DNA from: Hemerocallis citrina
Taxonomy: Eukaryota > Streptophyta > Magnoliopsida > Asparagales > Asphodelaceae
Direction: 5' to 3'
DNA: 64,000 bases
Assembly (NCBI GenBank): GCA_017893485.1
Contig: CM030360.1
Coordinates: 4,948,467-5,012,466, forward strand
Shown here: in pieces, positions 32,261 to 43,036 of the stretch
Layout of the letters: every line of letters begins with the position of its first letter
Numbering within the stretch: the stretch's first letter is position 1
Notes under the pieces: generated by a model
Databases searched by the model: none
What the model was told of the DNA's origin: nothing
What the model saw: the letters and a program-made list of their open reading frames with translations, nothing else
Program-made: the position numbers and the translations under genes

Positions 32261-34192
32261 TCTTTTTTCTTTAAGCTTGAGATTAGTTTACGATGTGACA
32301 CTTTATAAAAGCTAAGGAACCGCCACAGCTATTAATGTTAAATTTTAGGGTTTTTAATACGTGTACCCGACAAATAAACTAATGTAATATATATATCCCT
32401 CACAAATAAATATTATTATATTTGTCTTTAACAATGTAAGCTTTGACCATATATATCACTTATTTTAGACGATAGTTGAGATTGTGATTTAAATTGAGAT
32501 TGAGATTTGAGGTTTAGGGATGAAATTGATGATGTGACTGTGAGGTTTGGATATTTTTTGAGAAGGTGGGTTTGACCGAAGGTGGTGGTTGGGCAACTGG
32601 AATATAGTGGAGTTGGGTAACTTGGGTTGCCGGTAGAAATTGGTAATTGCTAAAAAAAAATATAAGAAAACAGTACGAGAAATTTTTTTAGTCAATGGTC
32701 GAAACTAAAAAGTATCCAGACACCAACACCCTATACTCAAATCCGACACAAAGAAACACTACAATTTTAACCGAGTATCAACTTGAGATAGATCTCAAAT
32801 TGTTAGTAACAAATGTGATAATATTCATTAGTGAGAAGTATATATGATATTAACTTATTTGTTATGTTAAATCGTGTTAAAACCCTGAATTTTACTATTT
32901 GACATACTTTGAAGTCAAAATGTAGAACTCCATCACGTCAAAGACTACAACACTAAATAGTATTTGAACCAAATGCTATATAGATTGTAAAAATTAGTGA
33001 AGATGTGACATGCATACCTCTGTTTCTCTACAACTTATTAGATTTATGTCAAAAATATTGTTGGATGAACATCATTTTTTTATTTCTGAAAAACATAGGC
33101 TCAAAAAGATGCAAATGTGGTTGCATTCACTAAACAAGGAAGAATAGTTATGAATTTCCTAAAAGCAAACATATAGTAACACCAACACAAATTGGTGAAG
33201 CATTCAATTTCGTCCCATGTTTCAACCGCACTCTCATAAATGCATGGAAAAATTTCAAACTTTTCCTACAAAATACATTTCAAACTCTTTCTGCAAAAAT
33301 TCAAAACTCCATCCTCCTCATTAACTGATATCTAATACTCCTTAATTCAACTGCATACTCCATTAATGATCAAATACAGTAATGCAAGTTCCATGAAGGT
33401 CTACTAAAATGATCAGCTTCAGCTTATTGTATGTACGTACGTCAGTTTAGCTTCGTACACTGTCTTCACGGCACATGTACATCCACCTGAAACTATAGTC
33501 TAGTAGAATTTTAACACCCGCCGATCTCTGCCTACAAACGTGTCAACAGCTCCTACAGTTACTACCAAAGAGATAGCCGCAAAGAGGATACCCTCACATC
33601 TCTCACGATTATGCTATCTCAGGTGATATCTCACTAAACAGTTATCTCGCTCACCCCACCAAAAAATTACGCTTCAGAAGAGAGATGTGCTGCATACTCC
33701 ATTAATGATCAAATACAGTAATGCAAGTTCCATAAAGGTCTACTAAAATGATCAGCTTCAGCTTATTCACTAGTTAATGAGAGATCAAAAATTCGGATCT
33801 CGTTTGTATAGAAAATATTTTTCTGTATGAATAAAATTTGACTGTGAATGTGTCATGTGTGACAATGACATTTTTTTTAAAATAACCGTGATGACTACTA
33901 CCTTGACCTTGTTCCACAAATAGAAAATGAATGGAACAAAGAATAAAGTATTGCATATAGAAATTTTTTGCCATATAAGTTTATTGACACATGAGTATTG
34001 ATGGCCTTTTACTCTACTCAAAAGTTATCTTATTTATTTATCTATTGTCATGTTATCTATTGGGGCAGTTTGTAAAAGTCAAATCCTTAAGGAGGGCAGA
34101 ATTTAAGGTTAATTACTCTTAAAGAGGTTGCAATAGGCAGCCTAAACCTAGTGAAGTTAATAATCATGGATAACTTTTATATTAATAAACAA
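32261..34192. other. intergenic, AT-rich, one 78-bp direct repeat
   Basis: A 78-bp block starting CTGCATACTCCATTAATG occurs at 33351-33428 and again at 33690-33767 with one or two differences. Otherwise no coding frame, RNA gene or element boundary is supported. Confidence 0.5.
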
Positions 34193-34358
34193 TAATGCTA
34201 CACCCGCAATTTTATTTATAATATTTTTCTTTGCAACCTTAGATAACTCAATATTATTGATGATGTTTACAAACTACTCTACAATAATCTTCAATAATAT
34301 TGTATTATCTAAAATTATAGAAAAAAATCTTGTACAAAAAATTGTGGGTGTAACATTA
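34193..34358. mobile_element. MITE with TAATGCTACACCC inverted ends
   Basis: 166 bp. The ends are TAATGCTACACCCGCAATTT and the inverse AAATTGTGGGTGTAACATTA. It is the same length and has a similar terminus to the element at 18205. A TA duplication is possible. Confidence 0.75.
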
Positions 34359-34583
34359 TTCATTAATAAAGGCTTACCAAACCTACGGGCATGTTCTTTT
34401 CAAAGACAAAGACGCTACAAACACATATTATAATAGATGGTCAAGGAATTATGTTGGGAAGTGGGAAAAAAGGTAAATTGTAGAAAGCACTTAACACTTT
34501 CTAACCATAAGATGCTTTATGCTATTCTCAAATTGAAAAAAAATGTACTATAAGAAGTTCGTCTTGATCAGTACATGAATTTT
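34359..34583. other. short intergenic stretch and left target duplication of the LINE
   Basis: Nothing coding. CATGAATTTT at 34574-34583 is the left copy of the LINE target duplication. Confidence 0.6.
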
Positions 34584-35877
34584 ATTTTTATTTATTTATT
34601 ATTATTTTTTTTAAGGGAAAATGTGGGATAACGCCACCCTGTTTCATTACTAAGAACTTAATAAAACATCCCTATAGTACTGGGGCAATGTACAAAGACC
34701 TACTAAACATGAAAGAAAATATAAACCTCCAACACCGCCTTGGAGGGTGGGATACATCAAACGTACAACATAAATAGCAAGCAACAAGTACACAACAGAA
34801 CAATGATAATCATAGCGGTCCTTCCAACAGATTTCTGGAAGATGAGAGTCTAGATACCGTCATGCCGCTCAGTCTATGGTAGACCCAAACTGGATCTCCT
34901 CATCATCGTACTCTTTTACCTAGAAGGCCGTGGAGATCATTCCTCTCGGACCTGTGGCAACAACTGTAGCCCGAAAGGAAATAAGATGCATGATATGAGT
35001 TAAAGTGCCAGAATTACTATTACAAGTCCTACGAAAGTATAAGTTATTTCTGTCAAGCCATAAAACCCAAGTTGTAGCAGCAATGGCAATGTACCATGCT
35101 TCTTTAATCTCGTTACGCTTAAAAGCAAATTTTGGGCCCGTCCACACATCCTCATAAGTGTTGGGGTAATCATTCGTACCTAAGGCCCTTAGGACCCCTA
35201 CCATTGTTGCCTTGCTTCATTGGCAATCAATAAAAAGGTGTTCAGAGATTCAGAGTGAATGTTGCAGAACCCACAATTATTCACGAAGTTTGGTTATTTT
35301 TTGGCTAGATTCACTCTGGTCAGGATGACATTATTGAGAACCAGTCAAAGGAAAACCCTAACTTTCAAAGGCGCATTTGCCTTCCAGAGGACTTCAGCTC
35401 AACTAGGTTTACATCCCCAAAAGTGGATGCAGTTGTACATAGAGCAGACCATGAACGAGTCATTCTTCTCCAATCCCAGGAATTCTAGTCCGAGCCGTGT
35501 GAGAATTTTACCCCAGCCTGTACAATGTCCTCTTGAAGTTCTTCTAACCTCTGAAGGGCTTCCGAATTAAGTCTAACTCTGAAGAAGGGTTTCCATGCAC
35601 CCCTCCTCCAAGTTTTAGCCACGGAGGTGTGAAGTTGGGATGCCTGCTTGTAAAGGTTTGGGAATCTCTCTTTAAGAGTGTGAGCGTCACACCACTTATC
35701 CCACCAGAATTTGGTGGACATGTCATTGCCGATGAATGAAAAGATTGCCATGTTGAATAGGTCGTTGGCCCTAGCGATCCCGTTCCAGAACCATGATACT
35801 TTTGAACCTAACCAGAAACCCAATTCATCCTTCGCCATTTGGGTGGAAAACTTTTCACCATCACTTGCCCAGCAGTG
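34584..35877 (-). mobile_element. 5'-truncated LINE with 3' coding part and A-rich tail
   Basis: On the minus strand, 35877-35485 encodes the region just after the reverse transcriptase (VSWFWNGIARANDLF, FWWDKWCDAHTLKERFPNLY). Around 35280-35230 is the start of a zf-RVT-type Cys motif (CGFC). 35204-34920 encodes the C-terminus (EAWYIAIAATTWVLWLDRNN). The parts are in different frames, so the copy is dead. The A-rich tail appears as a T/A run at 34584-34612. It is flanked by CATGAATTTT (34574-34583 and 35878-35887). At 1.29 kb it is a typical 5'-truncated insertion. Confidence 0.88.
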
Positions 35878-36318
35878 CATGAATTTTTATACAACTAAAA
35901 TGCTCATATGCATTGATTGTTACTCTAGTACCGGAGGTAGGGATGGCAACTGGGCCGGGTCAACCGCCGACCCACCCGCGACCCGGCCCACCAACCCGGC
36001 TCGGTTAAGAGCTTCGCGGGTTCGGGTCGAACCCGGTGAATAGTACCGGGTCGACCCGGGTCGCTATTCTCGCGAATCGGATTCGCGAAACCCGGCCCAC
36101 GAACCCGGTCAACCCACGAATTGGACCCGCCAACCCGCGGGTCGACCCGCGGGTTTCGACCCGTTAGACCCGTGACGGGTCGACCGTTGACCCGCGGGTC
36201 GAACGGTCGAAATTACCGTTGGCCTGCTGCTGCCGCTGCTGTCACAGAGCCGAACGGCTCAAAGAGCCGTTGTTGAATTTTTTTTTGTTTTTTTTTGTTT
36301 TTCACCCCATATTTAGCC

Positions 36319-36326
36319 TATAAATA
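36319..36326 (+). promoter_or_regulatory. probable TATA box of the hAT transposase
   Basis: TATAAATA lies about 490 bp upstream of the transposase ATG, between the subterminal repeats and the reading frame. It is a plausible core promoter. Confidence 0.45.
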
Positions 36327-36818
36327 TCTCCAAATATTTCCAAAAAAAATCACACCTCACTCTCTTACTCTCTCTACTATTATACATCAAAAATTTTTTT
36401 TTTTGAACAATTGTAGTAATTATCAAACAAGTGTACAAGGAGGCGTATACACGATCAAATTTTGGTCGTATCGGAGAACAAAATTCAACGTCTTCAACGT
36501 CTTCAACTCTCTTCAACCATCGACTCAAATCTACTTCAACCTCTTCTCAACTCTTCAATTGCGAAATCGGCAAAGCGCTCCTCCATCTTTTCTATTATAT
36601 TCTAATTTTCACGGTTTTTTTATATACGCATATTCCACGGTGAACGGTATATAAATATCTCTATCTCTCTTGTTAATTTTTTTTTTGCGTTGTAGTTAAA
36701 ATTATTGTTCGTTTTTTGAACTTCTCTATCTCAACCCTCTTGTTTTTTAGTTTTTTTTTTTTGTATAATTCACCGCTCCTACATTGTAGATTTTTTTTAC
36801 ATACCACATTACTACACT

Positions 36819-39800
36819 ATGTCTAGATCACGCGGTAGCGGTCGTAGCGAACAAGATTCTTCCTCATCTTCACGTAGGCCACCAATTGTCCCAATTATTG
36901 AGCCCGCCCAAGATTACATTGATCCTACTATGGAACAATGGGGTACACACGATGATGTTGGACATGAAAAATTAGAAGAAGAAGAAGAACAACAAACCGA
37001 AACCACACAACCCCGTAGTAGTAGGAAAAGTAGAGGAGAAACTAGTGATTGGCATAAGTTTTATAATTATATCCTGGACGAAAATACTCCGGCTATAGGT
37101 GTGAAAGTGTGTAAATCATGTGGTAAACAATACAAATTCAAGAGGGGTGACGGAACCGGTACACTTAGTAGGCACATCCTAAATAATCATAAAGATCTTC
37201 TTGATCAAATACAAGGCCAACAAAGAATAAACCCTAGGACCAGTCAAGTAGATAGCCACCCTTATGATCCCGAACTTGTTCGTCGGGAAATGGCCCGATT
37301 AGTAATTAAGGAAGAGTTACCATTTTCCTATCCCGAGAGTAGGAACTTGGAAAATTTTAATCAAACGGCCTTAAACCCTCATTTTAAAAGAATTCCGAGA
37401 AATACTTGCAAATCGGATTGTTTTAAAGTGTACATGGAAATGAAGGACGCGTTGATTGCAATTTTATGGAGTTTAACTTGTAGGGTTAGTTTAACTTCGG
37501 ATTGTTGGACGGGTGTCAACTGTAACGCCCCGAATCCCAAAACACTGAATTCGAGATGTTCTACACGATCTTTTCACTTTCTTTAGTACAATTTTACAAG
37601 GAAATTCAAACTTTTCTGTCTTACATCAGAGTTTACATTATATTACACTTTTCATTTGCACAGCGGAAGTAAAATTTACAACAATTAAATAAATGTATAA
37701 CAACATGGTACAATCTTTAAGCATCCATTCCTCTTTAACCTTTAACATGCCATTTACCTGCATATAAGACTGTGGGTACGTCAGTTTATTCAACCGACGA
37801 TCATTATATACGGCCATCCTCTCTATGCTGGAAATAGTATAACTTAATTTTCCATATTTAGCAAACACAAACTTGTCACATTACAATTAAAGGGACTACC
37901 CTATTGATGTCGTGTTGTGATTGTGCACTTAGTCCTTAATGCAATTATTTATGTTACATGACACTAATGCACACTTGTTCGGAGTCTATGCATCCCATAC
38001 TACATAGGTCCGAGGGCAAGCCCTTAATCGTTCCTCATCTTTGTAGGGTTCAATCCCCCGCCATGACTTAATCTACTACTGTAACTACGGTAGTGTCTTA
38101 GATGATCTATGAGTGCAAGCACGTGTACAGAAACTGGAGGGGAATCCCACGTCATGTCACGACGCATCGTGAAGAACCTATGGACAATTCAGCCTCCTTC
38201 ATGGCACACGATCCTCATGCAGTCACCAAACACCCCACAAGTGTCACCACAGGGACGGTACCCTGGAGCAGTACCCACGTCATGTCACGATGCATCGTGA
38301 AGAACCTGTGAAATACCCTCTGCCGCCACGGCACCCTGGAGCCGTATCCACGTCATGTCACGACTCATCGTGAAGAACCTGTGTAATACTCTCCGCCGCA
38401 ATCCGATGGCCCTCACTCGTGTTTTTCTCCTACTTTCATCACATCTCCACTATGTACTAATCCTTAGTTTTTATTAGAATCATGATCAAAATCAAAGCTC
38501 TAGAGTTAGCCTCTCCACTCAACCGGACTTATTCATTCATTTCAACATGACCAATCTTGGTCTTTCTTTTCAATATTCATTTCAATTTCTTTTTCAATTG
38601 TCGGGGGAGACTTAGCTACTCTTTCATTTCAATTCCAATTCACAAATTCTAACATAATCTGAGCATTTCCAGCTCTTGAGTTCATTTTTCATAATCATGA
38701 TCTTAGCTTTCATATTCGTGTAATTCTTCATTCAAAGTATGATTCATCTCATGTAAATTTCTCAATTCAAACTATGATTCATTTCATATAAATTCATACA
38801 GCAATAAAAAGAGTTCATCAACATCGATCATAAAGTTCACAATCTTCAAAATAGACAGAATAATGTTCTCTGACATATTTAAACACTCTGGACAGTCGAC
38901 TTGGATCTCTTCCAGTCGACTCGTCCAGTCAGTTTCAGTTATTCATAACCACTCGGGAGAGTCGACTGTTGCACACGGCAGTCGGCTGTTCCGCAGTGTT
39001 TCCAACGTCAAGTATCAATCACAGGACAGTCGACTGTCGTTCAACACAGTCGCCTGTTCCGCCGAGTTCAATCATGTAATTTATCAGGTTCTATATAGTC
39101 GACTGCTACACACAATTGGTCGACTGAGCAGTTAAGGAATCACACATCATAATTTGTCATGCTATTCTTTAACAAGAATAAACCACATTTCATGGTTGTC
39201 ACATTGTTCTCAAATGAGATGTACTGACGAATATTCACAATTCATATTTTCATGCATCTATAATGTCACTTTACTATATTAATCTTCTTCATTTCTAGTT
39301 CTTTTATAAGGTATAATCTCCCAAAAATACACATATCAAAATCATAGTTCGGATTACACCTTTTATTCTCACATCCCATTTTATTCCATGCAACAATTCC
39401 CAAATTATCTTTATAAAGTCTCAAGTATTTTCAAAAGAGTAGAACATTCGAGTTTATAAAAATGCATCAGTACCAGTCGACTTATACCATAGTAAGTCGA
39501 CTGTTCAGGGAAAACACCCATGGTTTTAAGTAAATAATTTAAGCAAGAAGTCGACTTATAACAGAACCAGTCGACATAAATGAGCATATAAGTCGACTTA
39601 CGCGATCCTAAGTCGACTTACCAGAACGTTTCTTTTCAACATTTCTCAACAATTAATGCCACAAATCTCTTTATTAGCCAAGTTCACATTCATGGTTATA
39701 ATTAATCCATATCAACTTAGATTTTTACTGACCCAATCACATACAATTGCATACTCACATTCCAATCAATTCATAGGTCAATTCTCCAATTAAGAGTATA

Positions 39801-42085
39801 CTCTTATTAGTATTTTTCATGCATCATTCTCAATATGATACTAGCATCAGTAATAAGGAAAATCAACCCATTATCATTCATTCATTTAGCAAGCATCTCT
39901 ACTTTAGAAATATGGAGAATTTTACCCACCTAGTATGGAGAGAAAAACAACACAATAGCAACACTTCCTTTGCAAATGAAATGCACCTCCTCCTAGATGA
40001 TGCGCGCACAAGCTCCACAAGCACCACCGAAAGCTTCCCTCCTTGAATAGCCGGTCCTTCTCCTCCTTGTTGAAAGCAATACAATCCCACACAATCCTCT
40101 CAATCTTTTGACTCACAACTAAATTAGACTATAGTTTTAGAAAGATATAATTGCATATGAATATAGCCATGGGAGGGGGTATTTATACTAGAAGTCAAGT
40201 AGAATGAAGGGCTAGGATTAGTTGGTTGGTTGTAGGATGGAAGGCTAGGATGAGAGTAGAAGTTACCACAACTACCCACATTCACATAACTACCACACCA
40301 TGACCACCACTAAGACTTTTGAAAATCCCTCCAAAAAGAAGCAATCCCGGCCATTAGGAGAAGTGTGCATTGCACGTGTACGTGTAGTGCACGTGCATGC
40401 AACTAGGCCCAAAATTGTGCAATTGATTTGTATATAAAAATAAAATAGACTTTTTAAATGAATTAATCCATGGGCTTAGTTTTATGGGCCAAAAAAGGCT
40501 TTAAAAATAAGGCTTTCTATTTATTTAAAGAAAAGGCTTTTGTATAAAAATAATTTGAAAACATATATTTAAATATTCATAACAAAATAATTATAAGATT
40601 TAATTCAACCAAAATATTGCACGTGCACACTACGTGCAAAATAAACAATTTTTCATATATTTGGAAAATCAGGGTATTACATCAACAATATTCCAACGAT
40701 GGAAATAACCTGTCATTGGATCGACAATGATTGGATTCTTAATAAAAGAATCATATCACTTGCGTCGTTGCCGTATCCCCATAGTGGCGCTGAAATAGCA
40801 AACCGTATTATAGAAATTTGTGATGTTTTTCATATTCGCGATAAAATTATGGCTATTAGTTTTGATAATGCATCTAACAACAATGTAGCAATTAATACTT
40901 TAAAAAGAATATTAAACCCTCCATCTGACAATATTTTTCATGTTAGGTGTGCATGTCATATTATAAATTTATGTGTTCAAGATGCATTAGGTATAGCTGA
41001 TCCATATATAATTAAAATTAGAAATTGTGTATATTTTATTGCATTAAAACTAAGCATTCTACAAGAATGGAAAGCTTGGTGTAGAGTTAGAAATGTTCAT
41101 TTTAGAAAATTTCCAAAGGATGTTAGACACCGATGGAATTCTACTTTTGATTTACTAAATATTGTCACCGAATATAAAGCAGTTGTAAATGATTTTTGTA
41201 TCGCACAAAATATGCCTAATTTTGAAATGACTGCCGCCGATTGGTTTTTTGCTGAATCTTTGTTGAAATTTTTAGAACCTTTTAAAACCGCAACTTTAAA
41301 ATTTTCAAAAACATATGAATCTACTTCTAGTAGTATTTTTATTGAATTAGTTAGCATGATGCAAACATTTAACGAAATGTTAAATGATATCCATATTAGT
41401 GACATTGTAAAACCTGCATTTACAAAATTTTTGAAGTATTATTTACCTCCTCCTATGTTGATTTGTGTTGCTACTGTTATGGATCCTCGTATCAAATTAG
41501 AAGGTACGAAGAATTTGATAGAAATGTTTTTTGGATATTTAGAGAACATTGTAGAATTAACAATTGATTGCGCTAGTTTTTTAGTTCAATTTGAATCTAC
41601 GTTAAATAACTTGTATGATTATTATGATAGATGTTTTGCTTCTAGTAGTACAACTTCTGTAGTTAGTTCTTCTTCTGGTAGTTCTAAAGGTAAAAGTAGA
41701 ATTGATGATAGAACATTTAGTTTACTTGAAAAAATTCAATCTAAAAAACCTAGGACTAATCAACCAAATGAATTAAATTGGTATAACCAACAAGATGGTG
41801 AGCATTTTACTTCTGCACTAGATATTTTACAGTAGTGGAAAGAACATGAACACACTTTTAGTATTCTATCAATTATGGCTAAAGATTTACTAACTCCTCC
41901 TGTCTCTACAGTTGCTTCTGAGAGTGCATTTTCTACAAGTGGCAGGGTTCTATCTGATTACAGGAATCGGTTGAAGCCCGAGACGTTAGAGATGCTCGTA
42001 TGCACAGAAGACTGGCTGAAGGCTGAAGATAGGACACAAGGGAAAGCACTATCGAGTTCCACAAGTGGGAGCAACTCGCCTGAAG

Positions 42086-42127
<42 letters not shown>

Positions 42128-42129
42128 AA
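36819..42129 (+). pseudogene. hAT transposase, interrupted by an insertion and a stop
   Basis: Part 1 (36819-37520) has a BED zinc finger with Cys98, Cys101, His119 and His124 (VKVCKSCGKQYKFKRG, LSRHILNNH), then reaches TSDCWTGVN. Part 2 (40687-41832) resumes in phase (NNIPTMEITCHWIDNDW) and holds DNASNN, RCACHIINLCVQDAL, RHRWNSTFDLL and DPRIKLEG, the RNase H-like catalytic core and insertion domain of hAT transposases. A TAG at 41833-41835 falls where a tryptophan is expected. The same frame then continues to the C-terminal dimerisation block (TVASESAFSTSGRVLSDYRN) and ends in a (CAA)n glutamine tract. Joined in principle it would be about 700 residues, normal for the family. It now makes no full protein. 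Confidence 0.93.
37521..40681. mobile_element. 3.16 kb LTR-like insertion in the hAT transposase, TSD TCAAC
   Basis: It starts TGTAACGCCCCGAATCCC and ends AAAATCAGGGTATTACA. It is flanked by TCAAC at 37516-37520 and 40682-40686. The TG...CA ends and 5-bp duplication fit a solo LTR. The ends are also inverted relatives of each other over about 13 bases, as in the element at 9027, so the two may belong to one class. It has no gag/pol. It contains a threefold repeat around CACGTCATGTCACGA-GCATCGTGAAGAACC (about 38148, 38274, 38347), a dense cluster of AGTCGACT-like palindromes (38880-39620) and a GGTATTTATACTAG TATA-like site near 40176. Confidence 0.7.
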
Positions 42130-43036
42130 CAACAGCTTTTCTTGTTATGTTAAATTAGAAAAAATGTAGTCAATTAAAATTGTACATAAGAAATATGTTA
42201 TTGTATAAAACTTATTTGTGAATTGAATTCTTCATTTCGTTATAAATTGTTCAAATTGTACAACTTAAATTCATATGAATAAATTTTCAAAATTTATTGT
42301 CAATTTCACTCTTTCAATCTTATTATTATTATTACGATTTTTTTTGTTTATTAGTATTATTACTTACTTAGTATTATAATTAAACATCATTTGGGGATAT
42401 TTGATTCAATTTGAAGAATTGTAGTATTATTACTTATTAGTATTATTACTGAATTACATACTTAGTATTATAATTAAACATCATTTGGGGATATTTGAAG
42501 AATTGTAGTATTATTACTTATTAGTAGTATTACTTACTTAGTATTATAATTTTTTAAGAAATGTAATATTCATCAAACAAAAATATGGTTGTTTGTATAA
42601 TTGTATACATCATTTGTAAAATTATTATTATTATTAGTTCAATTTAAGCTACCAAAAAAAAAAAATTTAAATAATATTATATATATATTATTAAACGGGC
42701 CAACCCGCGGGTCGACCCGGCCCAACCCGGGTTGAGCCCTAAAGGGTTCACGGGTTGGGCGGGCCACCCAAATAAGAACTTGACCCGGCCCGGCCCGGCC
42801 CGCATAAGACGCCAACCCGGCCCGGCCCGCCCACTCGAGCGTGCCAACCCGCACGGGTTGGGCCCGGACCGGCCCGTTCGACCCGTTCGCCACCCCTAAC
42901 CGGAGGATCGATTAATCTATTAAGTAATCTACCATACTGTATATAAGAGACTGAAACATATGTACTTGACCCTCTGGTAAGGAGAACACAGCTCAGACAA
43001 TCAAAATCCTCCATGTTTGAAAAACTATCATAACAC

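Larger units (their letters stand above)
35938..42898 (+). mobile_element. hAT transposon, perfect 8-bp TSD, split transposase
   Basis: The ends are TAGGGATGGCAACTGGGCC and the inverse, ending CCGTTCGCCACCCCTA. It is flanked by ACCGGAGG at 35930-35937 and 42899-42906, an exact match. The subterminal DNA is rich in ACCCG/CGGGT in both orientations. It is 6961 bp in total, of which 3161 bp is a later insertion plus a 5-bp duplication, so the element itself was about 3.8 kb, normal for an Ac-type hAT. The transposase (36819-42129) is broken twice. It landed about 60 bp from the LINE at 34584-35877. Confidence 0.95.
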
